This document shows, piece by piece, positions 16,732 to 24,473 of a stretch of 64,000 nucleotides of DNA. How positions within the stretch are numbered: position 1 is the stretch's first letter; each line of letters opens with the position of its first letter. A program made the translations under genes and the position numbers. Origin of the DNA: DATBRV01 sp036560145 (GTDB lineage Bacteria > Myxococcota_A > UBA9160 > SMWR01); contig DATBRV010000105.1 of NCBI GenBank assembly GCA_036560145.1, positions 1 through 64,000 on the forward strand, read 5' to 3'. The notes beneath the pieces are model-generated. The model did no database searches, had not been told where the DNA came from, and worked only from the letters and a program-made list of their open reading frames with translations.

Positions 16732-18917
16732 AGAGAAAAATCGATGCGCCCGCGGATCGGGTCGGAGGCGTCGATGCGCACGCGCAGGCGGTCGCCGAGG
16801 CGCAGCCGCCGCCGCGAGCCGCGCGCGACCAGCGCGTGCGCGCGCTCGTCGAGCTCGAAGCGGCCGGGCAGGCGCGAGCTGTGCACGAGGCCCTCGACGA
16901 AGAAGGCGTCGAGCGTCACGTAGAGGCCGTGGCGGGCGACGCCGCTCACGGTGCCGGCGTGCGATTCGCCCACGTGCGCCGCCAGGAAGACGCACTTCTT
17001 GATCCCGATCATCTCGCGCTCGGCCTCCATCGCGACGCGCTCCCGCCAGGAGAGGCGCGCGGCCACCGCGCGCAGCCAGGCGGCGTCCGCGGGCTCGCCG
17101 CCCAGGCCGAGCAGCGTCTTCACCGAGCGGTGCACGGTGAGATCCGCGTAGCGCCGGATCGGAGAGGTGAAGTGCGCGTAGTGGCGGAAGGCGAGCGCGA
17201 AGTGTCCGCGCACCTCCACCTCGTAGCGCGCCTGGCGCATCGAGCGCAGCGCCACCTGGTGCACGAGCCGCTCCTCGGGCCGCCCGGCCGCGCCACGCAG
17301 CGCGCGCGCGATCTCGGCCGGGGTGATCTCGCGCATCCCGCCCGGCGGCATCAGGCCGAGCCCTTCCAGCAGCTCCCGCAGCGCTTCCAGATCCTCGGGC
17401 GCCGGCGTCTCGTGGTTCCGGTGGATCGAGGGCAGGCGCGCCGCATCGAGCGCTTCGGCCACCGCGCGGTTCGCCGCCAGCATCGCCTCCTCGATCGCGC
17501 GGTGCGCCAGCGTGCGCGGCGTCTCCACGATGTCGACCGGCTGCGCCTCGTCGCCGAGCACGATCTCGGCGCTCGGCAGGTCGAAGTCGATCGAGCCGGC
17601 CGCGCTCCGCCGCGCCAGCAGCGCCTCCGCCACCCGCCGCAGGCTGCGCAGCTGCCCGGCGATCTCGTCGCTCTTGCCCTCCGCCGGAGGCCCGCCTTCC
17701 ATCACGCGCGCCGCGTCCTCGTACACGAGCCGCGCCCGACTGCGGATCACCGCCTGCGCCAGACGGAGCAGCCGGGCTTCGCCCGACGCATCCACCGCCA
17801 GCTCGGCCGCCAGCACCAGCCGGTCGACGCCGGGACGCAGCGAGCAGAGATCCCCCGAGAGCGACTCGGGGAGCATCGGGATCGCCCGGTCGGGGAAGTA
17901 GACGCTGTTGCCGCGGCGCAGCGCCTCGCGGTCGAGCGGCGAGCCGGCCGCCACGTAGTGGGCGACGTCCGCGATCGCCACCCAGAGGCGCGAGGCGCCG
18001 GCCGGAAGCGGCTCCACGCAGACCGCGTCGTCGTGGTCGCGGGCCGTCGCGGGATCGATGGTGAGAAAGGGCCGGTCGCGCAGATCGAGCCGGCCCTCGA
18101 GATCCTGCGGCCGCAGCCCGGGCGCGAGCTTCGCCACCTGCTCCAGCACCGGCTCCGGGAACCGGACCGGGAGGCGCCGCCGCCAGGTCAGCGCGCGAAA
18201 ATCGGCTTCCGGCGAGCCGGGCGGGCCCAGCACCTCGACGATGCGTCCCTCCGGATGCCGCGCCTCGGCGCGGGCGCCGCGCCCGCGCGGCCTCGGCTTC
18301 GCCGCGCGCGCCAGCGGCGCGGCCAGCACCAGATCGCCGGGCCGCGCCGCGCGCAGCTCGCGCGGGCCGATCGCGAGCGTCGGGGCGACGGTATCGCGCC
18401 AGGGCACCACCAGGCCCATGCGCGGGCGGGGTTCGAAGACGCCGACCCAGGCGTCGCGGCGGCCTTCGAGCACCTCGAGGATCTCGCCCTGCCGTTCCGC
18501 GCCCAGCGGCTGGAGCAGGACCCGATCGCCGGCGCCGGCGTCACCAGATTGCGTCACGTGCCAGGTGCGGCCGCTCTCCTCCTGCACGCGGCCGCCGGGC
18601 GCTCCCGCCCGCCCGGGTGTGAAGACGCCCTCCACGAATCCGTCGGCGCGGCGCAGGCGATGGCGCGCGCCGACCCGCTCCAGCTTCCCCTCGTCGACCA
18701 GATCCTGGAGCGCGCGCCGCAGCGCGCCGCGAGCGCTCGGCGGAAGCTCGAGCGCGCGCAGCAGCGCGGGGACCGCGAGCGCGGGCCGTGCGCGCCCCGC
18801 GAGCGCGCGCAGCACATGCTCGGGGCGGACGCCGGCCTCCTCGCGCGGCCGTGCACGAGCGCCGCGCCGCCGCCGGGCCGGCGCGTCCGGATCGCCTCGG
18901 TCCCTGCGCCGGGCCAA
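16704..18917 (-). CDS. rnr: Ribonuclease R / RNase II family 3'-5' exoribonuclease
   Basis: Degrades RNA, including structured RNA, from the 3' end. The product is about 737 aa. An N-terminal winged-helix/cold-shock region with HVLRALAG leads to the RNB catalytic core with DPATARDHDDAV (magnesium-binding Asp cluster), NSVYFPDRAIPMLPESLS and HYAHFTSPIRRYADL. A C-terminal S1 domain follows (HAGTVSGVARHGLYVTL). I place the start at TTG 18917 behind GAGGAG with six-base spacing. GTG codons at 18977 and 18983 would add an Arg-rich 20-22 residues and remain possible. The last eight or so residues (ASEARSEP) and the TAG are encoded inside the intergenic repeat, so the natural C-terminus seems to have been replaced by repeat sequence. 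Confidence 0.9.
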   Translation of the reverse strand: MARRRDRGDPDAPARRRRGARARPREEAGVRPEHVLRALAGRARPALAVPALLRALELPPSARGALRRALQDLVDEGKLERVGARHRLRRADGFVEGVFTPGRAGAPGGRVQEESGRTWHVTQSGDAGAGDRVLLQPLGAERQGEILEVLEGRRDAWVGVFEPRPRMGLVVPWRDTVAPTLAIGPRELRAARPGDLVLAAPLARAAKPRPRGRGARAEARHPEGRIVEVLGPPGSPEADFRALTWRRRLPVRFPEPVLEQVAKLAPGLRPQDLEGRLDLRDRPFLTIDPATARDHDDAVCVEPLPAGASRLWVAIADVAHYVAAGSPLDREALRRGNSVYFPDRAIPMLPESLSGDLCSLRPGVDRLVLAAELAVDASGEARLLRLAQAVIRSRARLVYEDAARVMEGGPPAEGKSDEIAGQLRSLRRVAEALLARRSAAGSIDFDLPSAEIVLGDEAQPVDIVETPRTLAHRAIEEAMLAANRAVAEALDAARLPSIHRNHETPAPEDLEALRELLEGLGLMPPGGMREITPAEIARALRGAAGRPEERLVHQVALRSMRQARYEVEVRGHFALAFRHYAHFTSPIRRYADLTVHRSVKTLLGLGGEPADAAWLRAVAARLSWRERVAMEAEREMIGIKKCVFLAAHVGESHAGTVSGVARHGLYVTLDAFFVEGLVHSSRLPGRFELDERAHALVARGSRRRLRLGDRLRVRIDASDPIRGRIDFSLASEARSEP

Positions 18918-19007
18918 GCCAGCCTCCTCGCGGCGAAGAGCCGCGCAGTCTACGCCACGCGGGCGATTGACGCGCACCGCCACGCTCCGTAGTCTCCGGC
19001 CCCGGTC

Positions 19008-19094
19008 GCCCGGGTGGCGAAATTGGTAGACGCGCCAGATTCAGGGTCTGGTGGCCGCAAGGCCATGCTGGTTCGAGTCCAGTCCCGGGCACCA
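19008..19094 (+). tRNA. tRNA-Leu (anticodon CAG)
   Basis: An acceptor stem GCCCGGG (19008-19014) pairs with CCCGGGC (19084-19090), followed by A and an encoded CCA. The anticodon arm is CCAGA, loop TTCAGGG, TCTGG, giving anticodon CAG for CUG codons. A long class II variable arm and the TTCGAGTCC T-loop are present, as expected for leucine. It lies between the divergent RNase R gene and the lon-type gene. Confidence 0.95.
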
Positions 19095-19146
19095 GCCTCG
19101 CCGCTCCGCTCGCCTCCCCTCGCCTTTCGCGGCCCCCTGGGCCGGC

Positions 19147-19174
19147 TTGACCCCCCTGCCTGCGCGCTTAGGTT
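19147..19174 (+). promoter_or_regulatory. Possible sigma-70 promoter for the first lon gene
   Basis: TTGACC (19147-19152), a 16-bp spacer and TAGGTT (19169-19174) lie between tRNA-Leu and the GTG at 19205. The -35 match is good and the -10 match is partial. Readthrough from the tRNA is also possible. Confidence 0.35.
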
Positions 19175-19204
19175 TGGCTGCAATTTCCAAGCCCCGGGGG
19201 TGGT

Positions 19205-21592
19205 GTGCCGGACAGCGGAGACAGCGGTCAGGAGCGCGAGCGGCGGAGCCTGCTCGGCGCGGGAGAGGAGCGCGTCGAGGTTCCCGCGATCCTTCCCGTG
19301 CTGCCCGTCCGCGACTTGGTCGTGTTCCCCGGAGTCACGGTTCCGCTTTCGATCGGCCGGGCGAAGTCCCTGGCCGCGCTCCAGCGCGCGGGCAGCGGCG
19401 GCTTCCTGATCGTCGCGACCCAGCGCGAAGCCGGCATCGAAGATCCCGGCGTGGAGGATCTGCACCCGATCGGCTGCGTCGCGCGCGTGATGCGTGTGAT
19501 CGACGCCCGCCAGGAGAGCAAGCAGGCGATCGTGGTGGGCGTGGCGCGCACGCGCCTGGGGCCCGCGCTGGCCGAGAGCCCTGCCCTGCTGATGCGCCTC
19601 GACCCGGTGCCCGACAGCGAGGGGAACGCGGCGGCGCGCGACGAGGTCTGGAAGCGCGTCGTCGAGCTCGCCCATCGCGTGATCGATCTCCACGATGATT
19701 ACCCGGACGAATGGAAGGGATTCGTGGCGGGGATTCCCAGCGCGGGCCTGCTGGCCGACGTGATCGGCTCGACCCTGCCGCTTCCGCCCGAGGAGAAGCT
19801 CGCGTTGCTCGCGGAGCCGGATCCCGTCCGGCGGCTCGAGCGGATCGCGCGTCACCTCGAGCGTGAGGCCACCATCGCCGAGGCGCAGCGCACGCTCTCC
19901 CGCCAGGCCGGCACGACCGAGGTCGATCCCAATCAACGGGAGCGCCTGCTGCGCCGTCGCATGCGCGACATCGAGAGCGAGATCGGCGACAGCGACGCCG
20001 GGCTGCGCGAGGCCGAGGAGCTCCAGGAGAAGATCGAGGCGGCGGAGCTGCCCGCAGCCGCCAAGGCGCAGGCGGAGCGCGAGCTCCAGCGGCTGAAGGC
20101 GCTGCCGACGCACGCCCCCGATCGCCACCTGATCCGCACCTACATCGAGTGGATGGCAGAGCTGCCCTGGTCGAAGGAGACCGAGGACAAGCTCGACCTG
20201 CGCGCCGCGCGCGCGGTCCTCGATGCCGACCACCACGACCTTCAGAAGGTCAAGGATCGCATCCTCGAGTTTCTCGCGGTGCGCAAGCTGGCGCCCCAGG
20301 CGAAGAGCCCGATCCTCTGCTTCGTGGGCCCGCCGGGTGTCGGCAAGACTTCGCTCGGGCGCTCGGTGGCGAAGGCGATGGGGCGCAAGTTCGCGCGCGC
20401 CTCGCTGGGCGGGGTGCGCGACGAGGCCGAGATCCGCGGTCACCGCCGCACCTACGTCGGCGCCATGCCGGGGCGGATCCTCCAGAGCCTGCGCCGCGCG
20501 GGCTCGCGCAACGCCGTGTTCCTGCTCGACGAGATCGACAAGATCGGCTCGGACTTCCGGGGCGACCCTTCCTCGGCCCTGCTCGAGGTGCTCGACCCGG
20601 AGCAGAACGCGACCTTCAGCGATCACTACATCGAGGTGGCCTTCGACCTCTCGCGCGTGATGTTCATCGCGACGGCCAACACGCTCTCGACGATCCCGCC
20701 CGCGCTGCTCGACCGCATGGAGGTGATCGAGCTGCCCGGCTACACCGAGAACGACAAGCGCGCGATCGCGCGCGAGCATCTCGTCCCGGCGCAGCTGGAA
20801 GCGCACGGCCTTTCGCCGCAGCGCGTGACCGTCACCGACGGCGCGATCGACAAGGTGGTGGGTGAGTACACCCGCGAGGCGGGCGTCCGGAACCTCGACC
20901 GCAGCATCGCGACGCTGCTGCGCAAGGCGGCCCGCCGGGTCGCCACCCAGGGCACGCAGTCCGAGCTGGTGATCGACGAGGGCTTCGTGAGCGAGGCGCT
21001 GGGAGCCCCGCCGCACCTGCCGGAGACGGCCGAGCGCACCACGCTGCCCGGCGTCGTCGTGGGACTCGCCCACACCAGCCACGGCGGCGACATCCTCTTC
21101 ATCGAGGCGACGGTGCTGCCGGGCGGCGAAGGCGTGCGGCTGCGGCTCACGGGCCAGCTCGGCGAGGTGATGCGCGAGAGCGCCGAGGCGGCGCTCTCGT
21201 GGGTGCGCGCAAACGCCGACGCGCTCGGCCTCGCGGGCTCTCCGCTCTCCGCCGCCGAGATCCATCTCCACGTCCCGGCCGGCGCCGTCCCGAAGGACGG
21301 GCCGTCGGCGGGGATCGCGCTCGCGACCGCGCTGGTCTCCGCGCTCTCGGGGCGCCGCGCGCGCGGCACCGTGGCGATGACGGGAGAGATCTCGCTGCGC
21401 GGTCGACTGCTGCCGGTGGGCGGCATCAAGGGCAAGGTGCTGGCCGCGGCGCGCGCCGGAATCCAGACCGTCGTGCTGCCCCGCCGCAACGCCAAGGACC
21501 TGGTCGACGTTCCCGAGGAGGTCCGCGAGAAGCTCGAGATCCGCCTCGCCGACACCATCGAAGAGGTTCTCGCGATCGCGCTCGAAAGCTGA
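19205..21592 (+). CDS. lon: ATP-dependent protease Lon (first copy)
   Basis: A 795-aa cytoplasmic AAA+ serine protease that degrades misfolded and regulatory proteins. The N-terminal substrate domain begins ILPVLPVRDLVVFPGVTVPL. The ATPase has Walker A GPPGVGKTS and Walker B VFLLDEIDKIG. The protease domain has the catalytic Ser in PKDGPSAG and the Lys in GGIKGKVLAAA. Start is GTG 19205; another GTG overlaps it two bases upstream. The window holds a second Lon of almost the same size at 39081-41510. The two differ throughout, including the N-terminal domain, so this is an old paralogy. Unlike the second copy it is not in a chaperone operon, so its substrates or induction may differ. Confidence 0.93.
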   Translation: MPDSGDSGQERERRSLLGAGEERVEVPAILPVLPVRDLVVFPGVTVPLSIGRAKSLAALQRAGSGGFLIVATQREAGIEDPGVEDLHPIGCVARVMRVIDARQESKQAIVVGVARTRLGPALAESPALLMRLDPVPDSEGNAAARDEVWKRVVELAHRVIDLHDDYPDEWKGFVAGIPSAGLLADVIGSTLPLPPEEKLALLAEPDPVRRLERIARHLEREATIAEAQRTLSRQAGTTEVDPNQRERLLRRRMRDIESEIGDSDAGLREAEELQEKIEAAELPAAAKAQAERELQRLKALPTHAPDRHLIRTYIEWMAELPWSKETEDKLDLRAARAVLDADHHDLQKVKDRILEFLAVRKLAPQAKSPILCFVGPPGVGKTSLGRSVAKAMGRKFARASLGGVRDEAEIRGHRRTYVGAMPGRILQSLRRAGSRNAVFLLDEIDKIGSDFRGDPSSALLEVLDPEQNATFSDHYIEVAFDLSRVMFIATANTLSTIPPALLDRMEVIELPGYTENDKRAIAREHLVPAQLEAHGLSPQRVTVTDGAIDKVVGEYTREAGVRNLDRSIATLLRKAARRVATQGTQSELVIDEGFVSEALGAPPHLPETAERTTLPGVVVGLAHTSHGGDILFIEATVLPGGEGVRLRLTGQLGEVMRESAEAALSWVRANADALGLAGSPLSAAEIHLHVPAGAVPKDGPSAGIALATALVSALSGRRARGTVAMTGEISLRGRLLPVGGIKGKVLAAARAGIQTVVLPRRNAKDLVDVPEEVREKLEIRLADTIEEVLAIALES

Positions 21593-21681
21593 ATTCCCGT
21601 GCGGCTGCAAAGTCGCAGTCCTGTGACGTCCATCACGTTGACCCCTTCGGGCCCTACCGAACCTAACCCCAGATCAGTCAT

Positions 21682-21698
21682 GGGCTCCCGTGGAGCCC
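21682..21698 (+). promoter_or_regulatory. Perfect 7-bp hairpin upstream of the FG-GAP gene
   Basis: GGGCTCC, loop CGT, GGAGCCC. It lies 90 bp after the lon stop and 44 bp before the next ATG, without a following T-tract. It could end lon transcription with Rho or be part of the next gene's leader. Confidence 0.45.
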
Positions 21699-21706
21699 GG
21701 CATGGG

Positions 21707-21729
21707 GCGCAGCGGTGCCGCCGCTGCGC
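21707..21729 (+). promoter_or_regulatory. Perfect 9-bp hairpin next to the ribosome binding site of the FG-GAP gene
   Basis: GCGCAGCGG, loop TGCCG, CCGCTGCGC. The stem ends one base before a G-run (21731-21736) that serves as Shine-Dalgarno for the ATG at 21742. This position suits control of translation. A TTGACC box at 21638-21643 further upstream may be a -35 element. I see no known riboswitch consensus. Confidence 0.45.
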
Positions 21730-21741
21730 AGGGGGGTTCAG

Positions 21742-23229
21742 ATGGTCCGGTCTCGATGGGCACGCGGCGCGGCCCTGCTCACGTTGCTCCTCGCGATCGC
21801 AGCTCCGGCCCGCGCCGACCGCGATCTCGTCGGTGTCACGCAGGCCAAGTTCGCCTGGAGCGCCGCCTCGGGGCCCGTGATCGGTTATCGGATCTACGTC
21901 GAGCGCAACGGCGGCGGCTTCCTGCCGCACCCCACCACCCCCACCAAGCTCGCAGGCGACCGCATGGTCGTCGTCACCGGAAGCTACGGCGACGTGGTCC
22001 GCGTCCAGGTCGCGGCGGTCTCGTCCTTCGATGCGCCCGAGGGCCCGCGCTCGGATCCCTCCGAGCGGATCCGCTTCGTCGCGCCGCCGCCGCCGCCGCC
22101 CGTCCCGACGCCGACCCCCACGCCGACGCCGACGCCGACCCCGACGCCGACCCCGACGCCTACGCCGACGCCGGCTCCGGCTCCGGCTCCGACCCCGACG
22201 CCGGCTCCCACGCCGACGCCGCCCCCCTGGACGCCGACCCCGCTGCCCCCGGCCGAGACCTCGCCCGACTTCGACGGCGATGGCCAGGCGGACCTGCTGC
22301 TGCGCGAAGGCGGCAGCGGCAGCATGGTGGTCTGGACCATGGACGAGAACGGGCCGAGCCATTCCGTGCGCGTCGGGGCGCTACCCCCGACCTCCGCGAT
22401 CACGGGCAACGGCGACTACAACGGCGACGGCCACGCCGACCTGCTCAGCCGCGACGACGTCACCACCGCCGTCTCGATGCAGCTGCTGGTGGACGGCGCG
22501 GTCGTGGGCGGCGGCCAGCTGGTGGCGGCGCTCTCCCCCGACTGGGAGCTGGCCGGCTCGGGCGACTTCGACGGCAACGGTCGCGACGACGTGCTGCTGC
22601 GCAACCTGGGCGCCAAGCGCCTCGAGATCTGGTTCATGAACGGACCCCAGATCGAGTCGCGCACGCAGCTGCGCGATCCCCTCTCCTGGAAGTGGCAGGT
22701 GGCGGGCGTCGCCGACTTCAGCGGCGATCAGCGCGCCGACATCCTCTGGTACAGCCAGCTCAAGAAGAAGGCCAGGGTGTCGGTGCTCGACTCGCGGCTC
22801 CAGCTCCGGAAGAGCGTGAAGCTGTTCAAGTCCACGCCGGCGGGCGACGTGGTGGCGACCGGCGACACCGACGGCAACGGGCTGCCCGACGTCGTGGTGC
22901 GCTCCCGCGACACCGGCCAGCTGCGGATCTGGTTCACGCAGCTCAAGAAGGGCCTGCCCAAGGCCGAGACCGCGCTCGCCCTCGACCACGAGACGTTCGT
23001 GCCGGGCGGCAGCCAGGGCGACGGTCTGGCCGGCTTCGAGGTGCAGGGCGGCGGCGACTTCGACGGCGACGACAAGATGGACCTGGTGGTGCGCGACACG
23101 AAGGCCGGCGACCTGCGGGTCTGGTTCCTCGACGAGGCCACCGTCGAGGGCGAGGTGAAGCTCACCGATCCGGGCAGCAACTGGGTCTTCGAGGGCGTCG
23201 GCGCCGAGAGCCCCTCAACCCACCGCTAG
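21742..23229 (+). CDS. Secreted FG-GAP/VCBS repeat protein with Pro-Thr-rich linker
   Basis: A 495-aa protein with a Sec signal peptide (RSRWARGAALLTLLLAIAA, cleavage after ARA). Residues about 35-110 resemble a fibronectin type III-like domain (GYRIYVERNGGGFLP, VVRVQVAAVSSFDAPEG). A low-complexity Pro-Thr-Ala linker covers about 114-172. Six propeller-type repeats follow with calcium-site-like cores, for example DFDGDGQADLLL, DYNGDGHADLL, DFDGNGRDDVLL and DTDGNGLPDVVV. Such proteins act outside the cell in adhesion or matrix roles, or as display domains. Export by the type II system 20 kb away is plausible but unproven. The ATG at 21742 follows a G-rich ribosome binding site. The gene has its own 149-bp leader and is monocistronic. 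Confidence 0.82.
   Translation: MVRSRWARGAALLTLLLAIAAPARADRDLVGVTQAKFAWSAASGPVIGYRIYVERNGGGFLPHPTTPTKLAGDRMVVVTGSYGDVVRVQVAAVSSFDAPEGPRSDPSERIRFVAPPPPPPVPTPTPTPTPTPTPTPTPTPTPTPAPAPAPTPTPAPTPTPPPWTPTPLPPAETSPDFDGDGQADLLLREGGSGSMVVWTMDENGPSHSVRVGALPPTSAITGNGDYNGDGHADLLSRDDVTTAVSMQLLVDGAVVGGGQLVAALSPDWELAGSGDFDGNGRDDVLLRNLGAKRLEIWFMNGPQIESRTQLRDPLSWKWQVAGVADFSGDQRADILWYSQLKKKARVSVLDSRLQLRKSVKLFKSTPAGDVVATGDTDGNGLPDVVVRSRDTGQLRIWFTQLKKGLPKAETALALDHETFVPGGSQGDGLAGFEVQGGGDFDGDDKMDLVVRDTKAGDLRVWFLDEATVEGEVKLTDPGSNWVFEGVGAESPSTHR
22093..22250 (+). repeat. Hexanucleotide microsatellite encoding the Pro-Thr linker
   Basis: Imperfect tandem CCGACG-type and CCGACC-type hexamers inside the FG-GAP gene give a VPTPTPTP run and then PAPAPAPTP. 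Slippage by whole hexamers would change linker length without a frameshift, as in other Pro-Thr stalks of exported proteins. Confidence 0.85.
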
Positions 23230-23231
23230 CA

Positions 23232-23356
23232 TGCGGAGCGCGCGCAAGCGGAGCGCGCAGCGAGCCAAAGGCGAGCGAAGTCCACTCAGGCCGGCCAAAG
23301 GCGAGCGAAGTCCACTCAGGCCGGCCCGCAGGCGAGCGAAGTTCACTCGGGCCGGT
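23232..23356. repeat. Three 30-bp repeat units in the convergent junction between FG-GAP and DegT genes
   Basis: After an 11-bp direct repeat (GCGGAGCGCGC twice, around 23234-23258), units begin at about 23267, 23297 and 23327. The core AGGCGAGCGAAGTCCACTC plus AGGCC recurs at 34.4 kb almost exactly and in shorter form at 16.6 kb. The array fills the space between the stop of the plus-strand gene (23229) and the stop of the minus-strand gene (23359-23361). Confidence 0.92.
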
Positions 23357-23358
23357 CT

Positions 23359-24471
23359 TCAGCCGGTTGCGGCGCGGCGGATCACGTCGGCGATGTGCTC
23401 GATGGTCGCCGGCGAGCAGCTGGGGCGAACCGGGATCGAGAGCGCTTCGGCGCAGGCCCGCTCGGACTCCGGGAAGCGCCCCGGCGCGCAGCGCGCCTCG
23501 CCCAGCGCGGGCTGCGAGGCGGCGGGCATCGGATAGTAGTGCCGCCACTCGATCCCCTCGGCCTCCAGCGCGGCGCGCACCACCGGCGCTCTCCGACAGC
23601 GGATCGTGTAGTGATTCCAGACCGGCGTCTCGTCGGCTCCCGCGCTCGGGATCGAGATCTCCTCGCAGCCGGCGAACGCCTCGGCGTAGATCCGCGCGTT
23701 GCGCACCCGCGCCTGCGTCCAGCCTTCGAGGAAGGGAAGCTTCGCGCAGAGCGCCGCGGCCTGGAGCGCGTCGAGGCGGGCGGTGGTGCCGAGCACCTGG
23801 TGGGCGCCGTCCTGGGCGCAGCCGTGGCTGCGATAGAGGCGCACGCGCTCGGCCAGCTGGGGGTCGTCGGTGGTGACGCAGCCGCCGTCGCCCACCCCGC
23901 CCAGATTCTTCGAGGGGTAGAAGCTGAAGCAGCCGGCGACCCCCCAGGCCCCCGCCCGGCGACCCGCGCGGCCCGCGCCGATGGCCTGGGCGGCGTCCTC
24001 CACGATCGCGACGCCGCGCGCCCGCGCCAGCGCCTCCAGCCGCGGCATGTCCGCGCAGCGGCCGAACAGGTGCACCGGCAGGATCGCCTTCGTGCGGGGG
24101 CCGATCGCGGCCTCGACGCCCGCCGGGTCCACCCCGAAGCCGTCCGGCTCGATGTCGGCGAAGACCGGGTGCGCGCCCGCCAGCAGAATGGCCTCGACGG
24201 TGGCGAAGTAGGTGAAGGCGCTCGTCACCACCTCGTCGCCGGGCCCCACCCCGGCCGCGCGCAGCGCGAGCACCAGCGCATCCGTGCCCGAGCTGACGCC
24301 GACCGCGAATTCGACGCCGATCCGCGCCGCCAGCTCCGCCTCCAGCGACGCCGTCTCCGGGCCGAGGATGTACTGCTGCGAACGCAGCACGCGCAGCACC
24401 GCCGCCTCGACGGCCGGGCCCGCCTCGAGGGATTCGGCGGCCAGGTCGACGATCGGGATCCGCCACGCCAT
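23359..24471 (-). CDS. DegT/DnrJ/EryC1/StrS family sugar aminotransferase
   Basis: A 370-aa PLP enzyme that typically transfers an amino group to a keto sugar nucleotide for surface glycans or secondary metabolites. It has IPIVDLAAES at the start, GVSSGTDALVLALRA, VEDAAQAIGA with the pyridine Asp, and the Schiff-base Lys in FYPSKNLGGVGDGG. The C-terminal WRHYYPMPAASQPAL fits the family. ATG 24471 is 2 bp after the stop of the glycosyltransferase gene, so the two are coupled. No sugar-nucleotide dehydratase is nearby, so the substrate cannot be named. The stop touches the repeat array at the convergent junction. Confidence 0.88.
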   Translation of the reverse strand: MAWRIPIVDLAAESLEAGPAVEAAVLRVLRSQQYILGPETASLEAELAARIGVEFAVGVSSGTDALVLALRAAGVGPGDEVVTSAFTYFATVEAILLAGAHPVFADIEPDGFGVDPAGVEAAIGPRTKAILPVHLFGRCADMPRLEALARARGVAIVEDAAQAIGAGRAGRRAGAWGVAGCFSFYPSKNLGGVGDGGCVTTDDPQLAERVRLYRSHGCAQDGAHQVLGTTARLDALQAAALCAKLPFLEGWTQARVRNARIYAEAFAGCEEISIPSAGADETPVWNHYTIRCRRAPVVRAALEAEGIEWRHYYPMPAASQPALGEARCAPGRFPESERACAEALSIPVRPSCSPATIEHIADVIRRAATG

Positions 24472-24473
24472 GC

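Noticed and set aside
16599..18992. Long plus-strand open frame beginning with three MNSARLRLAARFA repeats
   Set aside because: It is antisense to RNase R. The repeat peptide arises because the 45-bp unit is a multiple of three. Composition is that of a shadow frame in GC-rich DNA.
21593..21741. Possible c-di-GMP riboswitch before the FG-GAP gene
   Set aside because: The leader lacks the conserved GEMM core segments. Only simple hairpins are present.
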